Positions 1 through 12,511 of a stretch of DNA of 64,000 nucleotides are shown piece after piece. The stretch is from Larimichthys crocea (Eukaryota; Chordata; Actinopteri; Sciaenidae), in NCBI RefSeq assembly GCF_000972845.2, contig NC_040022.1, forward strand, positions 18,071,865-18,135,864. Direction: 5' to 3'. How positions within the stretch are numbered: the first letter of the stretch is position 1; each line of letters opens with the position of its first letter. A program made the position numbers and the translations under genes. The notes beneath the pieces are model-generated. The model saw only the letters and a program-made list of their open reading frames with translations. It had not been told where the DNA came from and did no database searches.

Positions 1-1076
1 AGTCCAGGGAAAACTCCACACTCTATTAGACAGAGCAGACGACAGCTATTCATAGGTTTAATGACGAGTGGGAGGGACAGGTGAACACCGAGGAGAATCT
101 GTCCCACACAGAAACGTGTTAGACAGCCAAAGCAGCGTTAAACAGAACACCTCTGTACCGAGACCGGTTCAACTTGTTATCACTTCATCTCTGCGAGCTT
201 ATCTGTGCGCCTTTCATCTCTTCAGTTCTTGGCTTTCTTTCTTTCATCTCATTCTGTTTAGCATCTGCAGGCAATCCTCTATCTACGGTGTTCGCTGTCA
301 GAGGATCACTGTGATGCGATGCACAGGCACTACTTTCACTCTCAAGAGATTGATTCTGATGCCTAAACTCAGGATTTTGGCTGATATCGAGCACTGATTC
401 ACTGCTGGAGCTATTTTATTCTTTTTTCCCCAACTTAAAATCGATAAACTTCACTGTGTGGAATTGATTTGGGTCATTCCTCCGAGTGTATAGTCACTTG
501 AAGCCGTAAATACACATCACTTGGATTTACTAAGAGATGCTCTAAAGCTCTAAAATGCTAAAAATATGTTTGACAGAAAATATTCATCTACATCAAGAAA
601 TATTAAATAGAGGAACAACAGAGGTGTTTACAGGTGTTGTTGAAGAAAGCTGCCCATAGGGATCTATGAGAAAACTCCTCGCCTCAAGTGATATCACTCA
701 GTTGGGGCTGAAGACTGAAGAGGGTAGATCACTTCCTCATCTCTGCTCGAGGCTAGAGGCCCAGGGCTACTATCATAACACACCCGAATCCTTGACCAAA
801 CTGTTGGCAGCCGAGTTACCACACAGTGGCAGCTCTACCTGTGACTGGTGGAGCTTTTTATTGAACAATAATAATTAATTTATATTCAGATTTACAGGGG
901 AGAGTGAACTTTTATTATTCTAATTAAAAAAAAAGAAAGATGCCCAGTTGAAGTTCAATAAAACGGCAGCAAAGCTCAGTGTTCATGAGAAAATAATATG
1001 ACTTTTGGTGACTACCATAATTATATTACTATATTATAGCAAAGAAAAAGTGAACTTTATTGTCAAATCTGCCACC
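1..1076. other. Non-coding, probably hs2st1 intron 1
   Basis: No exon, RNA gene or clear mobile element is visible. The only open frames are short and have no recognisable domains or splice context. From its position downstream (minus sense) of hs2st1 exon 1, with no intervening gene seen, it is inferred to be intronic. Confidence 0.4.
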
Positions 1077-1476
1077 AGTGTTGTAGTACCCGGGATCAGT
1101 CTTAGTCTCAAGACCACTTTTAGAAAGTCTCTGCATTTTTACTTGGTCTTGTCTCAGTCTCGGACAAAGAGGATGGATTTTATTTCAAGACCAGTAATTT
1201 GCAATACCACAGTTTCATAATTGACTGAAAATATTTATAGGAGTTCTCTTACAAGCTGAGGTAAGAGAAAAACAAATGACAGTGGACGTGGCTGAGAGAC
1301 AGTTCAAAAAGTTGTTCTTCAGTCTATAGTAATAGATCAGACACCTGTGTGGCACAGAAAACTAAAGTGAGCTCAGTAGAGTTCATACAGACATTACATA
1401 TTACATTACATACAATGATACACTCTGGTCTTGGTCTTGACTTTGTCTTGGTTTAGGTGGCCTTGACTACAACACT
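1077..1476. mobile_element. MITE-like repeat with AGTGTTGTAGT inverted ends
   Basis: The segment is about 400 bp. It starts with AGTGTTGTAGT (1077-1087) and ends with the exact reverse complement ACTACAACACT (1466-1476). Just inside both ends are CTTGGTCTTG/CAAGACC-type runs, a style common in dispersed fish MITEs. There is no coding capacity. No convincing target-site duplication was found, so the superfamily is left open. Confidence 0.55.
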
Positions 1477-1789
1477 ATTTACCACATGTAGAGGACTACA
1501 GAGGATAGAAATGCTGTTTCTCTGAGACCCTGGTATCTGTTGGCATATTATGCAAGTACTAAAACAGAAAAACAAGGTCTAAAAATACTAGGATCAAATC
1601 CAAATATAAAAGTAAGTTAAACTGAAGGTTGGGGACAACAAAAACTGCAGCGATATCAAATATAGTGCAAACAGTTATGTAAGGAATATGCCATCCACAG
1701 TACGAGTAATCAGCAGCATTTATTTTGTGTTAAAACAAAGCAGCTAGTGCTGAGTGTAGTTGTGTGTGTGTGTATATGTTTGCATATTA

Positions 1790-3850
1790 AAAGTTCTGAT
1801 GTCTGGTGCTGTTGGACGGGTAGAGAGTGGGATGGGTAAGTTACAGTCCAGACTTTTTGGAGGCAGCATCCTGACAGCCTGATGTATAAAAACTGTCACG
1901 CAGTCTGGTGGAGCAGGCTCAGAGGCTCCGGTATCTTCTCCTAGATGGCAGAACACTAGAGGCTTGGTGAGGGATGGGCGGGGTTCCTCGATATGCCGGT
2001 GGCTTTGTGAGCTAAGAGGGTGTTGGAAATGTTCAGGGGATGAGGAGAGTGAGGCACCAGTGATCTTCCCAGATGTGTTCACTTTGCACTGCATGGTTTT
2101 GCGATTGAAGGCAGCGATGCAGCAGGTCAGGAGGCTCTCTCAATGGTGCGTTTGTAGAGGGTGCGCATGATGGGTGCCGGGACTAGTGCTGTCTTTAGCT
2201 TTGTGAGGAAATAAAGATGACTCTTTGTTTTCTTGGCAAGTGAATCATTTTTTTTGTCCAGGGTACCATGTGGCCAGCTCGTTCACCTCATTCCTCTAAT
2301 TGTATTAGTCATTGTCGCTGATGAGATCAACCACAATTGTGTCATCAGCAAATCCGACAGAGTTGCTGCAACTGGTAGAAATTTGGTGTACAGTCATGGG
2401 TCACTCCTTGGGGGGCCTGTGCTCAATGTGGAGGTGCACGATGTGTTATTGTGGTCTCTTAGTGAGGAAAGTCTTGTATCCAGTTACAGAGCTTAGCAGG
2501 TCCAGTTTCCTTATCAGCTACTGATGCTATTGAATGCTAGACTATCTATGAACAGCATTTTCACATCAGAGCCTTTGGTGTGCAGATGGGTTAGGGCTAA
2601 GTGGAGGGCAGACCAGCTGGTACAATATGCAAATAGGGGTCCAGGGTGGAAGAGATGGATTTAATGTGGTGCATGACTAGTTTCTCAAAGCACTTCATAA
2701 TGGTATAGGTCAGGGTGACAGGGTGGTAGTCATTAAAAGCAGGATGGAGGACATTTCTTTTCTCCAGGTATGATGGTGGTAGGCTTTAAAGCATGTGGAG
2801 ACAACTGCATGACTCAAGAAGGTGTTGAAGTTGTCTGTGTGAATATGCATTTCAAGTTGTTGAGAGGGTGTGGTATCTTCTTTGCAGGCGTGTGCTTTTC
2901 AAACATGCAAAGCAGAAGTTGTTGAGTTGGCTTGTGATGGAGGTTTGTTATCTGTGGTGATGGAGTTAGTGACAGTCTCAACAGTCTCAGTGAATTCTTG
3001 TATGTCAGCATGTTGTTTGTATGTGGCTGCATGCTTGAATATCACCCAGCCTGTGGTGTTGAAACAGTCCTCGAGTGCATCCTCAGACAACGCATCCGTT
3101 TCTTATCTGGTTTTGTGATGTTGTGCATTATTGTATGCACCTTTGTGATTTGTGTAAAAAGTCCAGTGTATTAATTCCCCTTGCTGGAAAAACAAAACAA
3201 AACCCATCAACATGCTGGTGTAGTTTTGGTAATACTGACTTTATTCCCCAGCAAAATGAGAAATCTGTCTGAGTGGGCTGTCTGTTGCTCACTGATGGTG
3301 TATTACAATTCACTGAGTGACTCATTCTGTCGGTGTTATTAGGGTTAGGATGTCTAACTACCACCAGAATAGCTGTAAATTCCCTCAGCAGGTAGACAGG
3401 CTGGCACTTGATGATCCTAAACTCCACCAGCGATGAACAATGTTTTGGAGACCATCACAGTGTCACGACCGCCTTGCCTCCTATAACCGAGGCTCTGTCT
3501 ACTCGGGGGCTTGTTAGTCAGTCTAGCCTGAAAGTTTGGGATGTTGTCATTAAACCACGTTTCTGTAAAGGTGAATACACAGCATTCCCTTATGTTCTGT
3601 GAGTGTACATTGGTGAGTAAGATGGTTGGGATAGCCGGTCTTGTTTGGGCTAGGTTCAAGGTCGGACACCTCTACACATCCCTGCTATCCCAAAGGGAAG
3701 CTTGAAGCTGGTGATGTGGTAGGCAGGTGGAGTAATCCAAGGACCCAAAGCTCCATTGTTTGTGCGGGTTTCAGGTTGTTTACCTTTGTTCTGCCGATAT
3801 CTGGCACAAAGTGACAGCTGTGCTTGGCTTAATGTCTTAATAATGGCGAA
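1790..3850 (-). mobile_element. Decayed L2/CR1-like LINE, endonuclease to RT end
   Basis: Minus-strand translation, broken by many frameshifts, matches the order of a fish non-LTR retrotransposon. Near 3650-3420 is the start of the AP-endonuclease (IPTILLTNVHS, TETWFNDNIP). Around 3430-3130 follow IIKCQPVYLLREFTA and LPKLHQHVD. Near 3090-2900 is the linker (LEDCFNTTGW, AATYKQHADIQEFTE). Near 2730-2660 is the reverse-transcriptase start (NDYHPVTLT, IMKCFEKLVMHHIK). The C-terminal FIHQAVRML lies near 1900-1850. The RT core is shortened and no frame is intact, so the copy is dead. Clade assignment is from motif memory only. Confidence 0.8.
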
Positions 3851-4761
3851 CATGAAGGCAAAGATAGACGTGTAAGCACTGTACTACCGGGACAGAGAGA
3901 AGCCGCTGAATCCATACGTGTTGCTATGTAGATCTGCAGAGAAACGACATCATTGTGGACTCTTGGCAAATTGTCATTTGCTAAAAGTTAAATGGTTTAA
4001 TCTGAGGGGAATAGACCTTTAGCACAGCAGCCATTTTGACACGAAATAACAGGTAAACACAGGTGTTACCAATGATGCTAATTGAGTTCCATTCAGGTCA
4101 AACAGAGTCAGAGTGCTGCTGTGCTGCATGATGGCTCAGTCTCTGCTAATAAATGGAACAGAACCATAATTAGTATAATTAGAAACACCTGCTCTGACCC
4201 TATTTGATGTCTGCTGTGGCTGCTGTGCCATTAGTGGTGATAATGTATTATCTATATCTATTAGTAATGATGAAAATAATTGTTAGTTGCCTTAATAAAT
4301 ATGTCAATACAAGCAGCACTATTTTGATGTTTGAAGAAATTTTAATGAAGTTGTTCTGGAAGGTTTATAAAGCTGCGTTCACAATCTTTTAAGAACTGTG
4401 ACAGAGGCAGTATACTGTTGATCAATCATGTCCGTCTGATACCTAATCTGTTTAATAAAGTCGGAATCAGCAGCAACGCTAATCTCGCGCACTGGAGCGG
4501 TGCATCATTTATATTAGTCAGGCAGGACAGAATAGATACAGACGCTAGTCTAATGATAAAGAAAAAAAAAAAGAAGCTTGATGGATCAAATGTGTGTGTA
4601 GCATTACTAAATGAGCACAAGTCGATGTATTGTTTGTAACTGAAGAAAAATACGAAGTAGAGAAAGAGACGCCGACACACAAATCTACTGATCCTTCCCT
4701 CAGCAGGGGACAGTCTGTGGGAGCTGAATATTCAGCAACACAGATACTTCATTAATAAGAT

Positions 4762-4762
<1 letters not shown>
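3851..4762. other. Non-coding intron-like sequence
   Basis: AT-rich sequence without exons, tRNA or recognised transposon ends. It is probably part of the large hs2st1 intron 1. Confidence 0.4.

Positions 4763-4837
<75 letters not shown>
4763..4837. repeat. (AC)n microsatellite
   Basis: An uninterrupted AC dinucleotide run of about 75 bp, the longest simple repeat in the window and likely length-polymorphic. Confidence 0.98.
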
Positions 4838-4838
<1 letters not shown>

Positions 4839-5761
4839 GTTTGCTGTGTATTCTGTCTAATGAACTTCAAGTCGAATTTCAGGCAATTTGCCGATGCTGC
4901 TCATGCCATTCTGCACACTGAGGAATCAGAAAGAGACAATAGGAAGACAGAGAGAGAAGGAGGCACAGACGCAAAGAGGTGGAGAGTGGGAATTGTGTAG
5001 TAACACCACCATAACAATTGGTCCCCTGGTGACGTCTGGTCTTAGACATGTTACAAGAAAACAAGATAAAAGGCAGCTTTAAGCCAAAAGGAGCACAGTT
5101 GAATCAGGTGCTGTGGAAGAAGAAGGGCATCGCTACTCCACCACATTCCTTCCTCCTTTATCCCTCCGTGCTCTGATGAAATTGGTTGTAAAAAATGCTG
5201 CAGGCCTCTTTGTTGCTTTTTTTTTTTCTCCACAGGGGCTTATGATATTCACAAGCCGGCGCTTTAAATATTTCTGTGTTGCAATGGAAATTAAATCATC
5301 TTTTTCATTTCGCCCGCTCCCCTCCTCCCTCCACACTTCCTCCTCCTTTGATAGCACCTTATTTCCGAAGCCAGTGGCGGATATTCTCTTTTCAGCCGCT
5401 CATCCAATGGGGTTAGAAAAACACGAGAGGGATTTGAATATCACAAAAGAGAGACTCAGCACGCAAATAAAGAAGTTGTTTACAACTACTGATCCTGAAG
5501 GGAGCTGGATGAGAGTGTTGTCTTTCTTACTTATAATCATGGCTGAGGTTTATTAGCTGCTCCCTGTTTCCCCTGTCTGATTAGAAGCTGAGCAGTGTCT
5601 GAAAGAAACTCTGCAGAGAAGAGGAGGGGAAACTGACACCTGCTATCGTGTGTTTACAACCAAAGACTCCATCATGTGTCTGTGTGTGCATGTGTGTGAG
5701 TCTAAATCTGATCATGCATCTTTTGTAGCAGAGCGTTAGAATGAAACAGATTATTTCTGAG
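4838..5761. other. Non-coding intron-like sequence
   Basis: A 147-codon open frame at 5113-5556 (plus) has no recognisable domain and a low-complexity Phe/Ser/Pro composition from CT-rich DNA. It is read as chance. Nothing else is supported. Confidence 0.4.
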
Positions 5762-6578
5762 TACCGTATTTTCACGACCATAAGGCGCATATAAACGTCA
5801 AAATGTGCGATGCGCCCTATAGTGCAGTGCGCCCTATGTGTGTTGTTAAACCTGTGTTGAGAACAACGTGCCCATCTCACAGCCGATGTGAAAAAAGAAG
5901 TGAAACAAATGAACGCTGCACTTGTTGTTATTCCGGGAGGTTTGACAAAGGAACTCCAACCGCTGGACATCGGTGTGAACCGGCCGTTCAAAGTAAGGCT
6001 GCGAGCGGCGTGGGAGCGATGGATGACCGATGGAGACCACAGTTTCACAAAGAGTGGCAGGCAGCGCCGGGCAAGTTACGCCACAGTTTGCGGATGGATT
6101 GTAGATGCGTGGACTAACGTGTCTACTGGCACTGTTGTTCGAGCTTTCGCAAAAGCCGGCATCATTTCCGAGGGGCCGCACGGCACGGAAAGTGACTCTG
6201 ACAGCGAAGAAAGTGGAACTGACATATTTGATTTAGCGCAGCTGTTTAACTCAGAAACGGAGGATGAGGACTTCGATGGGTTTGATTATTGACGATTACC
6301 GGCAATGTGCTGTGGTAATGTGCTTAAAAAATGTTAGTACTTTGTAATAAAGACTTAAATAAAGCACAATCAAACTCAGTTTTGCTCCCGCTCTATTTTT
6401 AAATACGCACACTTGTATGCTTGTGTGTGTGTTGTTGTAAGGCGGTGCACCATATGTGTGTGTAGACTGCGCCTTTTCGTACGGTGCGCCCTATGTGTGT
6501 GTTAAATACAGTAATGGCACACATAACTGAGACTGCGCCTTTTCGTACAGTGCGCCTTATAGTCGTGAAAATACGGTA
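5762..6578 (+). mobile_element. Shortened pogo/Tigger-like DNA transposon
   Basis: The terminal inverted repeats are 26 bp with one mismatch (5764-5789 and 6551-6576), beginning CCGTATTTTCACGAC and each next to a TA dinucleotide, as expected for Tc1/mariner-pogo insertion at TA. Sub-terminal TGCGCC(C/T)TAT motifs repeat near 5810, 5828, 6483 and 6551, plausible transposase-binding sites. The 817-bp element keeps only the 3' part of its transposase gene, so it is an internally deleted, non-autonomous copy. Confidence 0.85.
5888..6292 (+). pseudogene. pogo-type transposase, C-terminal fragment
   Basis: A 134-codon open frame inside the shortened transposon. It carries PGGLTKELQPLDIGVNRPFK, the third catalytic block of the DDE_1 (CENP-B/pogo/Tigger) family, with the catalytic aspartate in QPLD. 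It ends in an acidic tail (DSDSEESGTD, ETEDEDFDGFDY), also usual for the family. The CENP-B-type DNA-binding half and the first two catalytic aspartates are absent, so it cannot transpose by itself. Only the final domain survives uninterrupted, which suggests recent deletion. Confidence 0.85.
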
Positions 6579-9145
6579 TATAAGGAAAAGTCAGCACAGC
6601 ACTCAGGATCAGTGTTCACTCTGAGCATCTGTGCAAGACAGTTCTCTGACCCACAGTCTGATTTATCACTTCAACTAAATAATATCTCATCAGCCATCAG
6701 TCAGCGCTCCACTTGTCCCTGTGAGTTCAGTCAATAAAACCTACCCTGCAGGTTAGGATATCTGAAGTGCATTTCTTCGAGTTGAATGAACTGACACCTC
6801 TGCCCAACGGTGACACAGGAAGAAATGAGTGGTGGTGTGGTAGTCGAGCGGGGGGGGGGGGTTCTCATAGAGCGGCCTCCGATTACACCCAGGCTGTGAA
6901 ACCGTCCATAACAGCCCGATTAGCCTGTCTGTCATCCTGCTACAGCTGCAAACGCTGCGCCACTTTGCAGGAACACTTTCCGTGTCAGACAAAGTGCGCG
7001 CCAGGGCCCATAAATCCTCTGCCCTAATCAAAGCCTGCTTCTAACAATACAGCAAAAGCCCGGTATGACCATTAGGCACCTTTTCTCCCCACCTCCAACA
7101 ACAAATCCATCCCCGACACATACGCCCATATCCGCTGTGGGCTCCTCACCATTAGCCGCTTAAGCTGCATGTTTCAGAGCAGGCAGGTCCAAGCAATCGA
7201 CGTTACCAGATGCCAACGTGCAGACTGGAAGCAAATGACTCATGCAACCTTTATATCCCTTAGGGAAGCTAAAAACGGAGATGTGGAGTGTCAGGGAGAG
7301 TTCAAGCGGAATCTGAGTGCCTTGTCCACGTTTACGAGGTTGAGGTTTGAGGTTTGAACCTGGAGTTGTAGACAAGACACCGGGCTCAGTCTAGCTGAGT
7401 GCTACCAATGTGTCAACAATTTGCTTCTAAAGGAAGCCGCCATTTGATGTCGCAAGCCTTTGAGTGAGTCAGACACCAGTTGACACACACTTGACAAATG
7501 TGTAGGAGTGAAAGGAACCAGGTAGACATTTGGATCATCAATAAAAGTAACATTTCAAAACACAACCGCAGCTCAAGGTCTCATCAGTGACAGGATGAAT
7601 GATGTTCAGTAGAGGTTTGAGCAGCAGGGCAGCTTGAAGGTATGAAATCGTCCAATCAAAGTAAACGCGGTGTGAGCGTGAGGACAGACTAGCGGTGCCT
7701 GACCAATGTCCTTTCAAGAGCAAATTCCTGACCAAATTCCTGACCCACAAGGGTGGGCTCGAGGCTGTGAGGGCTTGGCATGACAATCAAAGAGAAATTC
7801 AAACACAAGCCCGGGAGCGATGAGCTGCGGCGACAAATGAATGCTTAAAAGTCTTACGTCAGGCTTTGCAAACACTTTGACAATGAACGCATACATCCAT
7901 TTCTTCCTCCTGCATTCAACGGCATCTCTCTTCTCTCTCTCAGAACTCATCACAGAGCCGCTTGTGTCTGGAACTAAATATCACTACGCAACAGATGGAA
8001 ATTTAATTCCTTTAATCAGGCTGAATAACGGCCAGCAGATAAAAGGCGGTAATGCTGAGGGTCTGAATATCTGGAGGTAAAACACAGCCCTCTCATGGCC
8101 TGCAAGGCACAGAGGTGAAGAGGTTGTTTGCTCCAGTTACAAGGGCCACAAAGTGACAGTTTTATAAGCAACGTTTCTATTTACGCAGCTCACAGTATAC
8201 CAGAGATGCCCTCTGAAAATAACCTCCCACCTATAAGTACAAGTTCTATTACTGACTTTTTACACAGCAAAAGGGGGTAGAAAAGATACCAAACTGCTGA
8301 AAATCTCAAATTACTGTAATAAAAACTAAGAAAATTTTTTTTTTCTTTGTGTTTATAAATATTCTCCCTGAGGAAATAAGTTCAGCATGGCTTAATCTAT
8401 AAATGCAGGTAGAAAGGACAGATGTTACGCAAATGATGATGCACTCAAGTGTGTAATGAACGTGCTTTGAGCCAGAAAATGACAGGAATCATTCAAAAAT
8501 TAAAATAAATAAAATCCTTGCTTAAAATAATTGGTGGATGATTTATCAAAAACATTTTGCACAACAGACCACACTGATGTTCTGAATTATCGTCCTTAAT
8601 GAGCATATTCTGAAGGGACATGATTTCTCATCCTGCGGTATTTGAGACTCCATCACAAGTGGCACTTAAAAAACAATCAGTGTCAAATTAATCGGCATAT
8701 AGAAAAGATTAAAAGAGGAAATTATTTGAATGAATTTCACAGAAAAATCCATGCAGATGTCCTCGAGATATTTTGCATTAAGATATTCCTCTTTTTTTAC
8801 AGGGCGAATGAATGATTCAGCAGATTGTGAGAGAATTCACATGCTTTTACTTTGACATGACAATCCTTCTGGACATGACCCTGTGTGCGTGCTGCTTTCA
8901 GGTGCCGTTTAAAAAAAGAACAGACTTGTGTTGACTTCACTTTTAACCAACTGATCGGATTTTCTGGAGTAATCACCGGGTATCTGATCACCGTTGAATC
9001 AAATTCAGCCATTCGTTTTCTGTCGTCATTCCGCATAAAATTCTTCAAGGTGAAATTGCCTGAACTGAGAGGAAGCAAATGACAACCCTGACAGGGAAAG
9101 TGGCCTTGAATCCCTGTTTGTAGCTCTTTAATAGAGAAACTATTT

Positions 9146-9169
9146 CCATCCATCCATCCATCCATCCAT
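9146..9169. repeat. (CCAT)n microsatellite
   Basis: Six tandem CCAT units. Confidence 0.9.
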
Positions 9170-9875
9170 GCACAGTCGCCTGCGTTACTGTTGACCCAGC
9201 CGGCAGCAGTGCCGGTGAGCAGCCTGAGAGAAATATTGTCAGAATAATGGATTAGGCCCACAGCAGGACACACAGCTGCATCACGGCGTGATTGTAATGC
9301 AGGAGACTTCTCAGCGAAACCTTGGGACGACGATTAGCTTGGAAGCAAATCACAGCTTGTCTGCCCTGCAGGAGGTGTCTAATAGGGGAAATGATTCAAA
9401 TGCATGTCAGGCGATGGGATGACACGCTGTGAGGAGAGGGCACTGGTCATTCCAACCCGTGTGAAGTTAATTGTGAACATGTGAAAACACGATACAGGAA
9501 GGCGATGTATAGAGTTTCTTCTTTTTTTCCCCTCCTGTATTTATTACGAGAGAGTCGTTCATGAAGATCTAAAATGACTTTGGACGTCGCCACCTGTCCT
9601 TGTTATGGTTGTTACGTTTGAGTCTTTATTGTTGCACAGATGGACCTGCAGCAGGTGCACCTGGTAATGTGACCGGCCCCGTGGCTGTCTGTCAGCATCG
9701 TGCCTGTGAAAGCCTCAGTCACAACTATTTGGCTATGCAGCACATAATTCAGAGCTCCAGTATACAGACGTCTGCTCAGTCCAGTCATCCATCAGAGCGC
9801 TTTTTGCCAAGTCAACAGATTCTCGTGGTGGGCAGTTGGGGGAAAGGCCTCTCAGGTTCTGTTTCAGCATCGGGA

Positions 9876-9898
9876 GTGTGTGTGTGTGTGTGTGTGTG
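9876..9898. repeat. (GT)n microsatellite
   Basis: An uninterrupted GT run of about 23 bp. Confidence 0.9.
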
Positions 9899-10165
9899 AG
9901 ACAGAGTTTGGATTTTCAGTGGGTGTAAAGTATAGCCCTTTACGGCAGCAGTAAACCATGTCACAGGCCAATATAGCCATCTATACCCACAGGGCTACTG
10001 ATTGTTTCAGCATGTTAACTGTTTTATTTGTAATGTGGTCTGAAAATGTCCCAACAACACCTCATCTTTGACTCATCCGACAAAGTTACTCACATACCCA
10101 AAAGCACCAGAATCCGTGGATCACTTAGTGGATCTCTCTTTAACCAAATCACTAACTAATGTAAC

Positions 10166-10201
10166 ATTTTTTCTACTTCTGCTAATGGAAGTAGAAAAAA
10201 T
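10166..10201. repeat. Perfect 14-bp inverted repeat, 8-nt loop
   Basis: ATTTTTTCTACTTC (10166-10179) and its exact reverse complement GAAGTAGAAAAAAT (10188-10201) flank TGCTAATG. Either strand could fold into a stable hairpin. No surrounding element was identified. Confidence 0.85.
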
Positions 10202-11853
10202 TGGCATTGGAGCCCCACTAGGGAAGTCTGACTTGCCTTTTTGAAAACCTCTGTCAGAAAATAGTAAAAATTTCCCAAATTAAAACTGACAAATTAAAAA
10301 TTCTTGTTTAATCTGTCAGACAGTCCAAAAGCCAAATATATATTCAGTGTAGTGCCATGAAAGGACCAACATTTCCACATTAAAAAAAAAAGAAATTCAC
10401 AGAAAAATCACTCATGCTCAATTATCAAAATTGTTGCAGAGTAATTTTCTGCTAATCGTTTCCACTCCAGTCCCAGTAAAAGTGGCATGACCTCAACCAT
10501 CTAGTGCTGAAACATTGATGAATGGATGACTAATTTTAGTCAGTCAGCATTAGACATTTTTGCTTGATAAGTTTCTGAAATGAATCTGCAACATTTTATT
10601 TTTTTAATCTTTAATCTCTGTTTGCCGCTGTAAATTTGAAGGCTACGACTTCCAACACGTTTTCTTCATCCTACAGTCAACAAACTACAAATCAACAGTT
10701 TACTATGAATGAAGGCAATGAATGACCTTTATGCAGTTATGGTGTTTTGCAGATGTGTTTTTCACAGTTAGTTTGGAGAACTAAACCTCTTCTCGTAACT
10801 GTGTTTTTTGACATTTAGTTTCATTGCACCTTAAATAAAAACACACAGCTCATATTTCCCGGCACAGATACACCCAACTTCTCCCTGAGCAGAGGTCTAA
10901 TCATCCGAATGACACCTGTGTGGGCGAGCGAGGACTTAGTAGTTAAAATGTAATAGAGCTTTTGCACGGCAGACACTCGTCATAGGAGGAAGAGGCACAT
11001 GTGTTACTAATAACATTAACGATTTCTCTGTCCCATTAAGTGTCCCTGTAAGCCATTTTAATACTCGAGCTGCCTCACCTAAATGGAATTCACTGCAGCA
11101 ACACTGTTAATGATAATCACACCTGTGCTTTTCCTGCTAGATCACATCAAACTGTCGCAGCCTGTCTGAGCTCCCACCGTCTTCAAATGATAGGTGGTGT
11201 GAGGACCCCTGAGGTACGCAGGGTGTCTGCACTGCTCTGCTGTTCCTTAAAAAAAAAAAAAACCTCCAGTGGAGACACCAGAGAGATAATCCTGCAATGT
11301 CCCAGATCTTTATTTGGACGGAGCCCCTGATGGGAGCTACCTAGTGAGATTTGAACGCCACGCTGGCCACGTTTCAATCACAGGAAAGGGTTTGCAGCAG
11401 CAAGCACGTAGAAGATTACTAAAAACTTATTCTGAGCACAAAGAGATGTTTGCTGCTTGTTCTAAGAGCAGTGCACGTCCATCACTGACCATCCATCCTT
11501 CAGTCTGACTCCAGCTTCAACATCACATATCCTATATTTCAAAATCGGCAGGGAAGTGCAGTAGACCTGATAAAATGTGTCCTTTTTTAGCAGCTAAATA
11601 ATTGACATACATTTATTAAGCAACTATTTTGTTGACCAGTTAATCAAAATTACTGCGTTTCTCTGTCTTTTTAAATCGTTGTAAACTGAATATTTTTTTG
11701 TTGGGGGGGGGGGACAAAGATGTCACCTTGGGCTTCAGGAAACTGTGATTGACAGTTTCCAATGTTTTCTGACACTGCATAGACCAAACAATCAAATCAC
11801 TTAATCCACAAAACAACTGTCAGACTGATCAATAATGAAGTTTTAACGTATAC

Positions 11854-11856
<3 letters not shown>

Positions 11857-11884
<28 letters not shown>
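11857..11884. repeat. (CA)n microsatellite
   Basis: An uninterrupted AC/CA run of about 28 bp. Confidence 0.9.
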
Positions 11885-11887
<3 letters not shown>

Positions 11888-12295
11888 GACTCTGTCTTTC
11901 TGTCAGAGGGTCACAGGCTGAGGACAGCAGCACCTCCTCAGTCACACTCTGCATTGCACAGGTTAGGATGATGACAGGTTCACACTATCTGTGATTTTCT
12001 GCAAATGCTCAGAGTAGTTTTAACATTTTATGTCTCACAGTCATGCAGAGTTCAGTAGCACAGCTCACAGATCCACATTTAATAACTGTGTGCCATTGTC
12101 TGAACCATATGCTGGCGCATGAGTGGTGGACACACAGATCACAGCTTCTTATTGACCCAAATGCACAACAATGGTGATGCACAGATTTCTATTGACCCAA
12201 GAGAGAAGCCCTCACACACACACACACACAGCCTGCGGTGGAGAGCTATCTGACGGTGACGGGGTTTGGATCGGGCTGCAGCCCCTTAAACTTAC

Positions 12296-12419
12296 CGAGC
12301 TTTCCCCGGGACTCCTCCAGCTTCTGGATCTGGTTCTCCAGGAAGAACATGGCCACTGCGAATGCCAGCAGCGCCAGAAGCTGCAACTTGGGCGGCATCA
12401 TGACTCTGAGCAGCCCCAT
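12296..12419 (-). CDS. hs2st1: Heparan sulfate 2-O-sulfotransferase 1, exon 1 (partial)
   Basis: First coding exon, 41 codons. It starts MGLLRVMMPPKLQLL, then the hydrophobic ALLAFAVAMFFLEN and QIQKLEESRGKL, nearly identical to the vertebrate HS2ST1 N-terminus. That segment is a short cytosolic tail, a type II signal-anchor (about residues 12-28) and the start of the coiled-coil stem. The family is a Golgi enzyme that moves sulfate from PAPS to the 2-O position of iduronate in heparan sulfate. The exon ends at a GTAAG donor (12291-12295). The catalytic exons, which bind PAPS, are not in the 12.3 kb downstream, so they lie beyond the window edge, consistent with the very long first intron of this gene. 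It is divergent with selenof, as in human. Whether it is the a or b teleost copy cannot be told. Confidence 0.93.
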
Positions 12420-12469
12420 CAAATCATCCAGAGAGGGATTTGGTCAGTCCATGCTCAGAGGAGAAGACA

Positions 12470-12476
<7 letters not shown>

Positions 12477-12510
<34 letters not shown>
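12477..12510. repeat. (CA)n microsatellite in hs2st1 5' region
   Basis: About 34 bp of CA/AC. It lies 58 bp upstream of the hs2st1 start codon and so probably falls in its 5' UTR. A shorter run lies at 12213-12230, just inside intron 1. Confidence 0.9.

Positions 12511-12511
<1 letters not shown>

Larger units (their letters stand above)
6579..12295. other. Non-coding, hs2st1 intron 1 (proximal part)
   Basis: No further hs2st1 exon was recognised. The stretch holds a poly-G run near 6850, a (CATC)n run, (GT)n and (CA)n runs and a perfect hairpin at 10166-10201. A 158-codon minus frame at 8797-9273 spans the CATC repeat, has no domain and is read as chance. Intron status is inferred from the splice donor at 12291-12295. 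Confidence 0.45.

Noticed and set aside
4763..4837. CA repeat as part of a CRISPR-like or regulatory array
   Set aside because: A plain dinucleotide microsatellite in a vertebrate intron, with no spacer structure.
5113..5556. Plus-strand ORF of 147 codons
   Set aside because: Low-complexity Phe/Ser/Pro composition from CT-rich DNA; no homology recognised and no splice context.
8797..9273. Minus-strand ORF of 158 codons
   Set aside because: It runs through the CATC microsatellite, has no domain or family resemblance and no neighbouring exons.
11314..11508. Frame reading APDGSYLVRFERHAGHVSI, superficially SH2-like
   Set aside because: The match is a few residues only; no second SH2 motif and no exon borders. 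Treated as coincidence.
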